A DNA stretch of 64,000 nucleotides from CAJXQU01 sp965223825 (GCA_965223825.1 OZ245018.1:2852001-2916000), one strand, 5' to 3'. Positions 15,977 to 25,571 are shown, counted from the stretch's first letter. Made by a program: numbers and translations. Notes: generated by a model from the letters alone, not told the origin.

Positions 15977-17131
15977 ATGAAAATTGTACTGGCACCGGAT
16001 TCCTTCAAAGAAAACCTCACTTCAATGCAGGTCGCAACCTGCATCGAAAAAGGCATCAGAAACGTGCTGCCGAAAGCACGTTGCGTGATCGTCCCAATGG
16101 CCGATGGCGGTGAAGGTACAGTGCAATCGCTGGTCGATGCAACCGGTGGAAAAATTATTCGTAAAAAAGTCACCGGCCCTGACGGCACGCCCGTCACAGC
16201 TCGATACGGTTTACTCGGCGACGGCGAAACTGGCGTGATCGAAATGGCCGAAGCATCCGGCCTGCCTCTAGTCGCTCGCGATAAACGCGATCCGCTAACG
16301 GCGAGCACCTTTGGAACCGGCGAGCTGATCGCGGATGCATTAAAACGCGGTATCACAAAAATCATCATTGGACTGGGTGGTTCCGCGACGAATGACGGTG
16401 GCGCAGGCATGGCGCAAGCACTTGGCGTGAAATTTTACGACACAAAAGGCAGCCTCATGAACCAACATCTCGGTGGCGGCATGTTGAATGAGATCGCTAA
16501 AATTGATGTCAGCGACATCAACCCATTAATCAAAGGCGCGACGATTACTATCGCATCGGATGTGGACAACCCTCTCTGCGGTAAAAAAGGCGCATCTCAT
16601 GTTTTCGGCCCACAAAAAGGCGCAACACCGGCCCAAGTAAAAACACTTGATACCAACCTAAAACACTACGGTAACCTCCTTAAAACCCAATTGAAAAAAG
16701 CCGTCGCTGACAAACCTGGCGCAGGTGCAGCAGGTGGATTAGGTGCTGGTATGATGGCCTTCACCAAAGCGAAAATGAAACGCGGTGTTGATCTCGTCGT
16801 CGAAGCGACTGATCTAGAAAAACATTTAAAAGGCGCTGATCTCGTCATCACCGGCGAAGGTCGTGTCGATTTCCAAACTGCCTTCGGCAAAACCCCAGCC
16901 GGTGTCGCAAAAGCCGCGAAAAAACACAACGTTCCCGTCATCGCAATCGGTGGTGCATTGGCTGACGATGCGCGCGGTGTATTCGAACACGGCATCCATG
17001 GACTCGACTCCGCAGTTTGCCGAAACATGGATTTAGATGAAGCCTTGAAAGATTCTAAAAAGTTTTTAGAACTGGCAGGTGAGCGTGTGATCAGAACGAT
17101 TCTAATTGGAAAGAAAATGGCTAAGAAATAA
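15977..17131 (+). CDS. Glycerate kinase
   Basis: A 384-residue glycerate kinase of the GarK/GlxK family, which phosphorylates D-glycerate with ATP, usually to 2-phosphoglycerate. Signatures are IVLAPDSFKENLTS at the start, PMADGGEGT, GLGGSATNDGGAGM and ITGEGRVDFQTAFGKTPAGV. Length is standard. AGGAGAAAG lies about ten bases before the ATG. It stands alone about 250 bases after hemH. In serine-cycle methylotrophs this enzyme carries C1 flux, which would fit the PQQ genes, but the same gene also serves glyoxylate use, so no pathway is claimed. Confidence 0.93.
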   Translation: MKIVLAPDSFKENLTSMQVATCIEKGIRNVLPKARCVIVPMADGGEGTVQSLVDATGGKIIRKKVTGPDGTPVTARYGLLGDGETGVIEMAEASGLPLVARDKRDPLTASTFGTGELIADALKRGITKIIIGLGGSATNDGGAGMAQALGVKFYDTKGSLMNQHLGGGMLNEIAKIDVSDINPLIKGATITIASDVDNPLCGKKGASHVFGPQKGATPAQVKTLDTNLKHYGNLLKTQLKKAVADKPGAGAAGGLGAGMMAFTKAKMKRGVDLVVEATDLEKHLKGADLVITGEGRVDFQTAFGKTPAGVAKAAKKHNVPVIAIGGALADDARGVFEHGIHGLDSAVCRNMDLDEALKDSKKFLELAGERVIRTILIGKKMAKK

Positions 17132-17246
17132 TAAAAACTTACCCATTTTGAATCATCGCTCACGGTAACGACGATCAGAAAAACATCGCGATATTTTCTT
17201 TTTCTAATTGAATCGAAAAATTTAAAAGAAAGAATTCAATATTGTC

Positions 17247-17284
17247 TTTATCCCTTCTTTTTACTATGCAAAAGAAGGGATAAA
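17247..17284. repeat. Perfect 15-bp inverted repeat
   Basis: TTTATCCCTTCTTTT and its exact complement surround an 8-base loop between glycerate kinase and the convergent ABC ATPase. No T-run follows on either strand, so it is either a weak bidirectional terminator or an RNA-end stem. Confidence 0.55.
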
Positions 17285-17393
17285 ACGCAAATGAATTACT
17301 TCATCAAAACGATCAATATGAACTGTTGTTCACTCGCAATATTCGATCAACTTATACCGCAAACGTATTAGAAGGTTTTTTAGTTCGAAATTT

Positions 17394-18407
17394 CTAAACC
17401 ACCTTCACCGCTGTCGACTTAAAATAAAGTTGTACATCTGTTCCCAATCGTAAATCCAAATCGTCTAATGACTGGCGGGTTATTTCAACATGAAAACATT
17501 CGCCAGCCATGACGGTGATCCAGTCGCGGCCATGTTCTTCTTCTATGCTGACAACGTGCCCTTGAAAATGATTTCGCATACTCGATTCCAGCGGTGTTTT
17601 TGACAGTACGATTTCTTGTGGATCAATTAATACATGTTTGCCGCTGTCGATATCATCCGGTAATAAAATGCGGATTTTCCCCGTTAAGAACTCACCGCCC
17701 AGCAACTCACCGTGAAACACATTCACCAACGGTGCAGCGACGGGCTTGCCGTGTACAAGGCTGATCACATCATCTGCCAACGCCATGCCGAAACGTCTTT
17801 CATGCGTGGATAAGATCACTGTGATGCCCTGCTCTTGTGCGAGCAAGGTGAGCAGATCGGCCAGATCAGCCGCGCTTTCCTGATCGAGGTAGGTGAACGG
17901 TTCATCCAACAACAGCACATCTGGCTGCAACGCAAGAATACGCGCGAGGGCCACTTTTTGCGCTTCACCACCAGACAGATCTCGCGCCAATCGATCTTGC
18001 AATGCCAGCACACCGACTTGCTGCATGACCTGTTGCGCACGTGAAAACTGATCGGGTTTATTCAGTTTGCGAAATTGCAGGCCGCGCAACACATTCTCCA
18101 TCACGCTGCCACGAAGTAAGAGTGGATTTTGCGGGATTAGGCCAATGCGTCGGCGTAACTTTAATAATGCTTTTTGTTGTGTGATCGCACTTAACGTCTG
18201 GCTATCAAAAACCAAATCACCACTTGCGGGCTGCTTGATCAGCGCGAGCAGATTCAACAGTGTGGTTTTACCCGCACCATTACAACCAAGCAGTGTGGTG
18301 ATTTTACCGCGCGCGATCGATAAAGCTGGAATATCTAATACCGCTTTGTCACCGTACTCAAAACGAATGCCGTTTAATGCGTAAATGTTATTATTGGACT
18401 CACTCAT
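17394..18407 (-). CDS. tupC: ABC transporter ATPase, tungstate type
   Basis: A 337-residue ATPase with Walker A GCNGAGKTT (near residue 38), signature LSGGEAQKVALAR and Walker B VLLLDEPFTY. The C-terminal 110 residues form a TOBE-like oxyanion-sensing domain (MRNHFQGHVVSIEEEHG, LGTDVQLYFKSTAVKVV), as in ModC and TupC. It lies 10 bases after the permease gene, with which it must pair. The tungstate call comes from the permease; molybdate or another oxyanion is possible. The binding protein tupA is absent from the window. Confidence 0.8.
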   Translation of the reverse strand: MSESNNNIYALNGIRFEYGDKAVLDIPALSIARGKITTLLGCNGAGKTTLLNLLALIKQPASGDLVFDSQTLSAITQQKALLKLRRRIGLIPQNPLLLRGSVMENVLRGLQFRKLNKPDQFSRAQQVMQQVGVLALQDRLARDLSGGEAQKVALARILALQPDVLLLDEPFTYLDQESAADLADLLTLLAQEQGITVILSTHERRFGMALADDVISLVHGKPVAAPLVNVFHGELLGGEFLTGKIRILLPDDIDSGKHVLIDPQEIVLSKTPLESSMRNHFQGHVVSIEEEHGRDWITVMAGECFHVEITRQSLDDLDLRLGTDVQLYFKSTAVKVV

Positions 18408-18417
18408 AATTCGCGAC

Positions 18418-19107
18418 TTACTGACGACGCTGCAAACCTTGCAGCCCCATGTTTAAAGCGAATGCGATTAGTAATAACACTATGCCCAGTGCGAGTGCTA
18501 ATTCGAATTCACCTTTGCTGGTTTCCAGTGCGATCGCGGTGGTCATGGTGCGCGTGAAACCATCAATATTGCCGCCCAGCATCATTGCTGCACCGACCTC
18601 GCCTATGGCTCGTCCGAAGCCTGCGACAAGCGCTGCCATCACCGCAAAACGGGTTTCACTGATAACCTGTATGAACGCTTGAAAGTGTGTCGCCCCAAGT
18701 GTTTTTAATGTAGGTAACAGACGTGGATCGGCGGATGTGATCGCGACAATGGTTAAATTTAAAATCACCGGAAAAATCAGCAAACACTCGCCGATGATGA
18801 TCGCTCCCGGTGTGTACAACAAGCCCCACTCACCCAGCGCACCCTGTCGTGTGAATAAGCCATACAGAATCAACCCGATCACGACCGTCGGCATCGCCAT
18901 TAGCGTATTGAGAAATTGCTGTAAGCTGGCTTTACCGCGAAAGTCATTGAGTGCGATCACCACACCGAGCGGCACCGCAAACAATGAGGCGATCAGCGTC
19001 GCAATCAACGAAATATGCACAGAGGTCCAGACAATTTGCCAGACTTCTGGATCAAGCTGAAAGATCAGGCTGATCGCAGCGCTGAGCGAATCCGAAAAAT
19101 AGTTCAA
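18418..19107 (-). CDS. tupB: ABC transporter permease, tungstate type
   Basis: A 229-residue inner-membrane permease with five to six helices. It resembles TupB: VWQIVWTSVHISLIATLIA at the start, MAMPTVVIGLILYGLFTRQG, and the ATPase-coupling loop FGRAIGEVGAAMMLGGN with the EAA-type pattern. TupABC imports tungstate with high affinity for tungsten or molybdenum cofactor enzymes. It is the first gene of a two-gene ABC unit with tupC and follows ytoQ by nine bases on the same strand, so the three may share a transcript. Confidence 0.82.
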   Translation of the reverse strand: MNYFSDSLSAAISLIFQLDPEVWQIVWTSVHISLIATLIASLFAVPLGVVIALNDFRGKASLQQFLNTLMAMPTVVIGLILYGLFTRQGALGEWGLLYTPGAIIIGECLLIFPVILNLTIVAITSADPRLLPTLKTLGATHFQAFIQVISETRFAVMAALVAGFGRAIGEVGAAMMLGGNIDGFTRTMTTAIALETSKGEFELALALGIVLLLIAFALNMGLQGLQRRQ

Positions 19108-19116
19108 GGCGTAACC

Positions 19117-19581
19117 TTAGCCTTTTTTCACTTTCAACTTGCCGGTGATCGCGTATTTCAAGATCGCCACTACTTCTTCAGGTGTTTGCGCGACGGCTAG
19201 CGCCGCTGCGTCCACTTCTTTTAACGGGTGCGTGAGTTCAGGATCATGCAGGGTAATCACCGATTTGCCGAGAGCAGAAGCATAACCCGCATCAAAAGCC
19301 GCATTCCATTGACGATATTTATCGCCGAAACGAACAACCACCACATCGGCTTTTTCGATCATTGCTCGCGTGCGGATTGAGTTTATTTTTGATGCTTTGT
19401 GATCTTTCCAAAAAGGCGTCATTTCAGGGCCAAGAATCACATCGCCGCAATCATCACTTGAAGCATGATCCGTGATCGGTGCGCTCAGTTTGACCGGTAA
19501 GTCCGCATCCTTGATGCCTTGTTTGATACGCTCGCGCCAATCACTGTGAATTTCACCAGAAAGATAAACATGCCATTTCAT
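19117..19581 (-). CDS. ytoQ: YtoQ family protein
   Basis: A 154-residue cytoplasmic protein of the YtoQ family, recognised by MKWHVYLSGEIHSDWRERI, the SSDDCGDVILGPEMTPFW stretch and the VVVRFGDKYRQWNAAFDAGY motif. The fold resembles nucleoside 2-deoxyribosyltransferase-like proteins, but the reaction is not known. It is full length. Its stop is nine bases upstream of tupB on the same strand; whether that linkage is functional is unclear. Confidence 0.85.
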   Translation of the reverse strand: MKWHVYLSGEIHSDWRERIKQGIKDADLPVKLSAPITDHASSDDCGDVILGPEMTPFWKDHKASKINSIRTRAMIEKADVVVVRFGDKYRQWNAAFDAGYASALGKSVITLHDPELTHPLKEVDAAALAVAQTPEEVVAILKYAITGKLKVKKG

Positions 19582-19632
19582 TATTGAGTCTCCATTGCAT
19601 TAAAATACCAGCTCGCTAGTGTAAAGAATCCC

Positions 19633-20157
19633 ATGACATCCATCCAACCCATTACACCAGATCAGCAACAACAGGTTCTTGATCGCTGTGCAGAACTGAT
19701 CGCCTTTGCGGCAAATCAGTTAGAAACTTCGTTTCAACCGATAGAGGTTCGTTTTGATCTAACCGGCCGTGCTGCCGGAATGTATTGTGTACGTTACAAA
19801 GAGCGTTGGTTTCGCTTCAATGCGCATTTGTTTGCAAAATACTTTGACGAAAACTTACAACACACGGTCGCGCATGAAGTCGCACACTATCTTGTTGAGC
19901 AACATTTTGGTCGCAAACGTGTCGCACCGCATGGGAAGGAATGGCAAGCGATGATGCATTTACTCGGCGAAGAACCTCAAACCACTCACCAGTTTGATCT
20001 GGAAGGTGTCCCGGTTAAACGCCAACAAACCCATGTATACCGCTGCGCCTGTCGAGATCATAAACTAAGCACGACACGACATAATCGCGTTCAGGGTAAA
20101 AAGAAAATGGTTTACCATTGCCGTGCGTGCCGACAACCACTTGCGTATGTTGAATGA
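19633..20157 (+). CDS. SprT-like zinc metalloprotease
   Basis: A 174-residue SprT-family protein. The zinc-binding active site HEVAHY is at about residues 81-86, with a downstream PHGKEWQAMM supplying the third ligand. A C-terminal zinc ribbon (YRCACRDHKLS, then YHCRACRQP) completes the family layout. Relatives include bacterial SprT and eukaryotic Spartan, which cleaves DNA-protein crosslinks; the bacterial role is less certain. It is cytoplasmic. A small zinc-ribbon gene follows 72 bases downstream. Confidence 0.88.
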   Translation: MTSIQPITPDQQQQVLDRCAELIAFAANQLETSFQPIEVRFDLTGRAAGMYCVRYKERWFRFNAHLFAKYFDENLQHTVAHEVAHYLVEQHFGRKRVAPHGKEWQAMMHLLGEEPQTTHQFDLEGVPVKRQQTHVYRCACRDHKLSTTRHNRVQGKKKMVYHCRACRQPLAYVE

Positions 20158-20229
20158 CTTGCCAGCTGGCAGGATCGCGGTCTACATTAACGTAAACTCA
20201 CAGCAGTTTTAGCCTGAAGGAACACCATC

Positions 20230-20415
20230 ATGGGTGATGTCGTCCAATTCAAAAAGCCCAGTTTAGCGGATAAAGCGAAAGCGCGCACAATGTGCAAAAA
20301 CGGTTTTCATAAATGGAAAATCGTCAGCGAACAGAAGTTTGATGTGAAGATGGGCAAGCTTGTCACGCTCTCGCGTTGTACACGTTGCGGCAAGGAAAAA
20401 GTCAAAGCGCTCTGA
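20230..20415 (+). CDS. Small zinc-ribbon-like protein
   Basis: A 61-residue basic protein beginning MGDVVQFKKPSLADKAKA, with a possible zinc site formed by an early Cys-His pair (MCKNGFHKWKIV) and a late CxxC (SRCTRCGKEK). I recognise the general type, a small conserved hypothetical of gammaproteobacteria, but no function. GAAGGAAC lies eight bases before the ATG. It is probably co-transcribed with the sprT-like gene. Confidence 0.72.
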   Translation: MGDVVQFKKPSLADKAKARTMCKNGFHKWKIVSEQKFDVKMGKLVTLSRCTRCGKEKVKAL

Positions 20416-20525
20416 TCAGCTATTGTTGTTTAACTACTGAGCAGAGCGAGAACTTACTGAAATTTTGTCAAAAGTTTAAAAACCTTGGTACAGCCCAAAA
20501 TCTGGCACTGATCAACTTCAGTCGA

Positions 20526-21752
20526 TCAATCCTCGTATTTGCTGAAAACCAACGATGCGTTTGTGCCACCAAAACCAAAACTATTCGACATGACGGTTTT
20601 CACGCCGGCACTTTCCACACACGCGGTTAATACAGGCATGCCTTCCGCTTTAGGGTCTAAAGTTTCAACATTTGCCGATGCAGTCAAAAAATCATTTTCC
20701 AACATCAACAAAGAATAAACAGCCTCGTTAATCCCCGCCGCGCCTTGCGCATGCCCGGTGAGTGATTTTGTTGAGCTAATTTTCGGAATGGTTTTACCTT
20801 CGAATGCAACTTTTACCGCTTCAAGTTCGACCATATCGCCAGCCGGTGTGGATGTACCATGTGCGTTGATGTAGTCAATCGGACCATCCACTGTTTCCAT
20901 CGCCAATTGCATGCAACGAATGGCGCCATCACCGCTAGGTTTGACCATGTCATCACCGTCGGATGCAGCTCCGTAACCAACCAGCTCAGCATAAATTTTC
21001 GCGCCGCGAGCTTTAGCATGCTCTAATTCTTCCAATACCAGCATACCGCCACCGCCAGAGATAACGAATCCATCGCGATCGGCATCGTAAGCCCGCGATG
21101 CGCGGGTGGGGTCATCATTATATTTGGAAGAGAGTGCACCCATTGCGTCGAACAATAAGGTCAATGACCAATGTACTTCTTCGCCACCACCGGCGAAGAT
21201 GATGTCTTGTTTACCGAGTTGGATTAGTTCCGCTGCATTACCGATACAGTGCGCACTTGTCGCGCAAGCAGAACTGATCGAATAACTTGTGCCTTTAATC
21301 TTGAATGCCGTACCGAGGTTTGCACTGGTGGTACTGCCCATCGTACGAGGAACTAAGGTTGGCGGGACTTTACGTGCGCCTCGTTCGCGTAGTGTATCTG
21401 TTGCCAGCAGTGTGTTTTCTGTCGACGCACCACCTGATCCAGTAATAATTCCGGTACGTGGGTTAGAAACATCCTCTGGTGCAAGACCTGAGTCTTCAAT
21501 CGCTTCGCGCATTGCAATGTAATTAAATGCCGCAGCATCGCCCATAAAACGCATGAGTTTACGATCAACGTGTTCTGCCGGATCCAATCGGATCGGGCCG
21601 TAAACATGAGAGCGGAAACCTAAATCTGCATACTCCTGGTTGAATTCAATCCCTGAACGTCCTTCGCGTAATGACGCAACGACTTCTTGCTTGTTATTTC
21701 CGATACTGGAGACGATACCAATACCTGTCACAACTACTCTTTTCATCGCCAT
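20526..21752 (-). CDS. fabB: 3-oxoacyl-ACP synthase I
   Basis: A 408-residue beta-ketoacyl-ACP synthase I. The Cys-His-His active site is visible: nucleophile in SISSACATSAH (about residue 165), INAHGTSTPAGD and TKSLTGHAQGAAG. FabB elongates cis-unsaturated acyl-ACPs made by FabA, so the pair sets membrane unsaturation. It lies nine bases after fabA on the same strand, the conserved fabAB operon of gammaproteobacteria. Length and end (FGFGGTNASLVF) are typical. Confidence 0.97.
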   Translation of the reverse strand: MAMKRVVVTGIGIVSSIGNNKQEVVASLREGRSGIEFNQEYADLGFRSHVYGPIRLDPAEHVDRKLMRFMGDAAAFNYIAMREAIEDSGLAPEDVSNPRTGIITGSGGASTENTLLATDTLRERGARKVPPTLVPRTMGSTTSANLGTAFKIKGTSYSISSACATSAHCIGNAAELIQLGKQDIIFAGGGEEVHWSLTLLFDAMGALSSKYNDDPTRASRAYDADRDGFVISGGGGMLVLEELEHAKARGAKIYAELVGYGAASDGDDMVKPSGDGAIRCMQLAMETVDGPIDYINAHGTSTPAGDMVELEAVKVAFEGKTIPKISSTKSLTGHAQGAAGINEAVYSLLMLENDFLTASANVETLDPKAEGMPVLTACVESAGVKTVMSNSFGFGGTNASLVFSKYED

Positions 21753-21761
21753 ACTCGTTTC

Positions 21762-22289
21762 TTAGAAATTATCTGTTTTTGTAAAAAGACCAACTCGTAA
21801 GTCCTTCGCATTATAAATTTCCTTGCCGTCGACTTCCATGACAGCGTTCGCGACCCCCATATAGAGTTTTCGCATAATAATTCGGCTCATATCAATACGG
21901 TAAGTGATCAGCTTATTTTTAGGAGTGACTTGGCCAGTAAATTTCACTTCACCCACACCCAAAGCCCGACCACGCCCAGGGCCTCCACGCCAGCCAAGGT
22001 AGAAGCCGATCAATTGCCACATAGCATCCAACCCCAAACATCCCGGCATGACAGGATCGCCTTGAAAGTGACAATCGAAGAACCATAATGAAGGGTCAAT
22101 ATCAAATTCTGCAATCAACTGGCCTTTGCCTAACTCTCCGCCGTCTTCAGTGATGGATGTAATTCGATCAACCATCAGCATCGGCGGTAGCGGTAACTGA
22201 GCATTGCCCGGACCAAACAATTCACCTTTACCACATGTGATTAGCTCTTCTTGGCTAAATTGATTACGTGATGTGAAATCTGAACTCAT
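21762..22289 (-). CDS. fabA: 3-hydroxydecanoyl-ACP dehydratase/isomerase
   Basis: About 175 residues from an ATG at 22289; the reading frame extends to 22337, but the extra 16 residues are not family-like and AGGAAA precedes the later ATG. The active-site His is in FDCHFQGDPVMPGCLGLDAM, with the Asp a few residues later. FabA dehydrates 3-hydroxydecanoyl-ACP and isomerises trans-2 to cis-3-decenoyl-ACP, starting anaerobic-type unsaturated fatty acid synthesis. It is the first gene of fabA-fabB. Confidence 0.96.
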   Translation of the reverse strand: MSSDFTSRNQFSQEELITCGKGELFGPGNAQLPLPPMLMVDRITSITEDGGELGKGQLIAEFDIDPSLWFFDCHFQGDPVMPGCLGLDAMWQLIGFYLGWRGGPGRGRALGVGEVKFTGQVTPKNKLITYRIDMSRIIMRKLYMGVANAVMEVDGKEIYNAKDLRVGLFTKTDNF

Positions 22290-22477
22290 GTGCGTCGTTT
22301 CCTGCATGTGGGTGAAAATCCCGACATTATCGCACAATCAACCTTTTGGTTCCTAACCCGAACGTCCCGCCTATATAAAATATTGCGTGATTTTGTCTTG
22401 AATTAAAACTTTGTCAGCAATTGCCGCTACTTGTATTGCATAAACAACGACCAGTGACAGATCGGAGAAGCTCGAGA

Positions 22478-23443
22478 ATGATGCAATACAACGCAGACAA
22501 CACCAAAGGAAAAATTCTTATTGTTGACGATGAGCCATACAATTTGGAAATCATCGAAGACTACTTAGATAACACTGGCTACGAGCTACGCTGTGTCTCG
22601 GATGGCGCAGAAGCTTGGGAACTGCTTTTGCGCGAATGCGAAGACATTGATTTAGTCTTGCTAGATCGCATGTTACCGAGCTTAAACGGCATGCAGATTC
22701 TAGCGCGCATGAAAGAACATTCCATCTTGCAGCACACACCGGTCATTTTGCAAACAGCGAAAGTTGCGAAACAAGATATTGTCGACGGCATGCAAGCGGG
22801 TGCGTTTTACTACCTAGCCAAACCTTTCTCGGAAGAGATTTTACGATCTGTCGTAAAAACGGCCCTAGACGAACATGTCTATTATCGCTCCCTACAAAAC
22901 ACCCTTGAACAGCAAACGCGCACGCTCAATTTACTTCGTAGTGGGATTTTTCATTTCAGAAGCTTAAATGAAGCGCAAGATCTGGCATTGCTTATTTCCA
23001 ACGCCTGTCCCTCTCCAGGACAAGTATTAACGGGCTTGTCTGAGCTAATGATCAATGCTATCGAGCATGGAAACTTAGGCATTACCTACGCAGAAAAAAC
23101 TGAGCTCGTTGCCAGTGGCCGCTGGCGCGATGAAGTAGAACGAAGATTAGCAATGCCAGAGAACGCAGCAAAATTTGCAACGTTGGAATTTGCTAACTTA
23201 GGGGGTGAAATTATGATCTCTCTATGTGATCAAGGACCGGGCTTTGATTGGAAAAATTATTTAGAAGTCGCGATAGATCGCATTGGTGATAATCATGGCC
23301 GCGGCATTGCCATGGCAAAAATCCTGAGTTTTGATTCGTTAGAGTTTATTGGTAAAGGTAATAAAGTCGTCGCAAAAATCGCTCTCCAGGAACTTGATTT
23401 TCAAATCGATGACGCAGAAGACAGAACACTGGCTACCGCCTGA
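22478..23443 (+). CDS. Response regulator with C-terminal RsbW-like ATPase domain
   Basis: About 321 residues from ATG 22478, preceded by GGAGAAG; the frame is open 19 codons further upstream. Receiver domain (about residues 10-130) has KILIVDDEP, phosphoacceptor Asp in LLDRMLPSLNG and the conserved Lys in LAKPFSEE. After a helical linker comes a GHKL ATPase of the anti-sigma/serine kinase kind, with N-box ELMINAIEHGNLGI, G1 CDQGPGFDW and G2 HGRGIAMAKIL. No His-phosphotransfer box is present. It probably switches a partner protein on phosphorylation. It overlaps the next kinase gene by about 35 bases. Confidence 0.85.
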   Translation: MMQYNADNTKGKILIVDDEPYNLEIIEDYLDNTGYELRCVSDGAEAWELLLRECEDIDLVLLDRMLPSLNGMQILARMKEHSILQHTPVILQTAKVAKQDIVDGMQAGAFYYLAKPFSEEILRSVVKTALDEHVYYRSLQNTLEQQTRTLNLLRSGIFHFRSLNEAQDLALLISNACPSPGQVLTGLSELMINAIEHGNLGITYAEKTELVASGRWRDEVERRLAMPENAAKFATLEFANLGGEIMISLCDQGPGFDWKNYLEVAIDRIGDNHGRGIAMAKILSFDSLEFIGKGNKVVAKIALQELDFQIDDAEDRTLATA

Positions 23444-25571
23444 AGTTGAAGCCCGATCCCCTGTCGTGAGTGATTCAATTGCACCGCAGTATCGAATTAA
23501 TCATATCGATAGTTTTGGCTTTAAACTGCCCGCAATCCTGATCATTATGTTTGTTTGCATGTTGGTCGCGATCAGCTTCGGGTTGCGCATGTATGCCAAA
23601 CCACTTATCGAGGCACAGGTCTTCGCGCGTATCAGTGCACAAGGTCACAACATGGTGGCCGATCTCAATAATCGAAAAACCAAGGTCGAAAGCATGACCT
23701 TGGCACTGGCAAATCTAGCGGAAAATTTACCTCCGGATCTCAATTTACATAAAAAAATCCTCCCCGCAATTATGCAAGACGAGGACAACCAAGCGCTTGT
23801 CGCAGGTGGTGGTATTTGGCCTGAACCTTTTCAATTTACCCCCTCAACAGAGCGCCGTAGCTTTTTCTGGGGCCGAAATAATCGTGGTGAATTGATTTTC
23901 TATGACGATTACAACAAGGCCGACAACGCCAGTTATCATCTCCAAGACTGGTACTTACCGGCAAAAAAAGGCCGAAACAATCAGCCAATTTGGTCAAAAT
24001 CCTACGTCGATCCTTACTCATCTGAACCCATGGTTACTTGCACAGTTCCCATGTTTCGACACGAGGTCTTTTATGGTGCGGCGACAATTGACCTCTCGTT
24101 GACAGGCTTAAAAGATTTTTTTGCAACCTCAACAAAAGAAAATGGCGGTTACGCATTTGCGGTGGATGGTGACGGTCGATTACTGTCTTTCCCAGACACA
24201 TCAATTGCAAAAAAACAATTAAGCTACACCATCAACAGTAATAAAGTCAGCACCTATATCACCTTAGAAGAACTTACACAGATTGCCCCCGAGTTCACTC
24301 CACTGGTAAAAGAAATCAAGAAAAAGAACACTCCGTCAGGCTCTACCTCGCATTACCCTAGTGGAGCTGAGCACCTGTTTATTAACGATCAAACGATTCT
24401 AAAAGATGATGCTATTTTCGGTATCTTTGCCGTGCCTGATACTGATTGGAGCGTGATCACGGTCACACCTTATTCACAAGTTTCCAGCACAACGTCGGTA
24501 ATCGAAAGCTCTATTTTTAAAATGGCCTTCCTTGCGATTGGGTCGATCATGTTGTTCTCGATTATTTTGATCAGGAAGATTTTGATTACGCCACTCAACA
24601 AGATGACCCGCCAGCTTAAAGAGGCTGCCGAAAATGGGCACGAAACATTGCTAAATGTTGAACACCACGATGAACTTGGTTTATTCGCCCACTGGTATAA
24701 CCGCCGCAGCACGCAGCTAAAAACCAGCCTGCAAGAACTACAAACCGCACGTACCGAGCTACAAGAACAAGTCAGCATCAAAACCTTAGACCTGCTTGCA
24801 TCTAAAGAAAAAGCTGAGCAGGCAAATGCTGCAAAGTCCACTTTCCTCGCCAATATGTCACATGAATTACGCACGCCATTACATGCGATTTTAAGCTTTT
24901 CTAACTTGGGTAGTAAGCACACGATCAATACGGACAATGTACGCCTGACAAATTATTTTGGCCGAATCTCAGAAAGTGGTGAACGCCTACTTAAACTCTT
25001 GAATGATCTACTCGATATCGAAAAAATGTCGGCGAATAAAATGCATATAGAACCGGAAAGGCAAAATATTTTACCGGTCATTGAAAGTTGCATTCGTGAA
25101 CTGGAAGCGCTCTCAGCAGAAAAGCATATTAAAATTGTAGTCATGCCATCAGCCTGTCAGACCAGCGCGTATTTTGATCGCTCTCGAGTAGGTCAAGTCA
25201 TCACGAACTTGCTCTCTAACGCACTTAAATTCAGTCCTAAAGATAGCGTGATCGAAATCAGCATGCGGGAAGTGAAATTACGTCATGGTCGTCGTAAAAA
25301 AGATCAGACCAGCATTGACGGGCTTGAAATTTGTGTCGCTGATCAGGGCGTTGGCGTGCCTGAAACAGAACTCAATTCCATCTTTGATGAATTTGTGCAA
25401 AGCACCCATACCAATAAAGGCACGGGTGGAACGGGCCTCGGCCTCGCCATCTGTCGTAACATCATTCAAGCCCATTCTGGCGAGATCAGTGTCAGCAATC
25501 GACCGCAAGGTGGCGCGGTTTTTTCTTTTATTCTACCGCGCAAAGAAAACCCGCTCGATTACGCGATTTGA
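23409..25571 (+). CDS. Cache-domain sensor histidine kinase
   Basis: About 720 residues from ATG 23409; GTG 23466 is another candidate. Membrane helices near residues 34-56 and 370-390 enclose a large periplasmic dCache-type sensor (YYSSEPMV-like core, DPYSSEPMVTCTVPMF, TDWSVITVTPYSQV). A HAMP-like segment, coiled coil and kinase core follow: phospho-acceptor His in ANMSHELRTPLH (about 485), N-box QVITNLLSNALKF, G1 VADQGVGVP, G2 GGTGLGLAIC. It overlaps the receiver-ATPase gene, so the two are a likely signalling pair. The ligand is not evident. Confidence 0.87.
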   Translation: MTQKTEHWLPPEVEARSPVVSDSIAPQYRINHIDSFGFKLPAILIIMFVCMLVAISFGLRMYAKPLIEAQVFARISAQGHNMVADLNNRKTKVESMTLALANLAENLPPDLNLHKKILPAIMQDEDNQALVAGGGIWPEPFQFTPSTERRSFFWGRNNRGELIFYDDYNKADNASYHLQDWYLPAKKGRNNQPIWSKSYVDPYSSEPMVTCTVPMFRHEVFYGAATIDLSLTGLKDFFATSTKENGGYAFAVDGDGRLLSFPDTSIAKKQLSYTINSNKVSTYITLEELTQIAPEFTPLVKEIKKKNTPSGSTSHYPSGAEHLFINDQTILKDDAIFGIFAVPDTDWSVITVTPYSQVSSTTSVIESSIFKMAFLAIGSIMLFSIILIRKILITPLNKMTRQLKEAAENGHETLLNVEHHDELGLFAHWYNRRSTQLKTSLQELQTARTELQEQVSIKTLDLLASKEKAEQANAAKSTFLANMSHELRTPLHAILSFSNLGSKHTINTDNVRLTNYFGRISESGERLLKLLNDLLDIEKMSANKMHIEPERQNILPVIESCIRELEALSAEKHIKIVVMPSACQTSAYFDRSRVGQVITNLLSNALKFSPKDSVIEISMREVKLRHGRRKKDQTSIDGLEICVADQGVGVPETELNSIFDEFVQSTHTNKGTGGTGLGLAICRNIIQAHSGEISVSNRPQGGAVFSFILPRKENPLDYAI

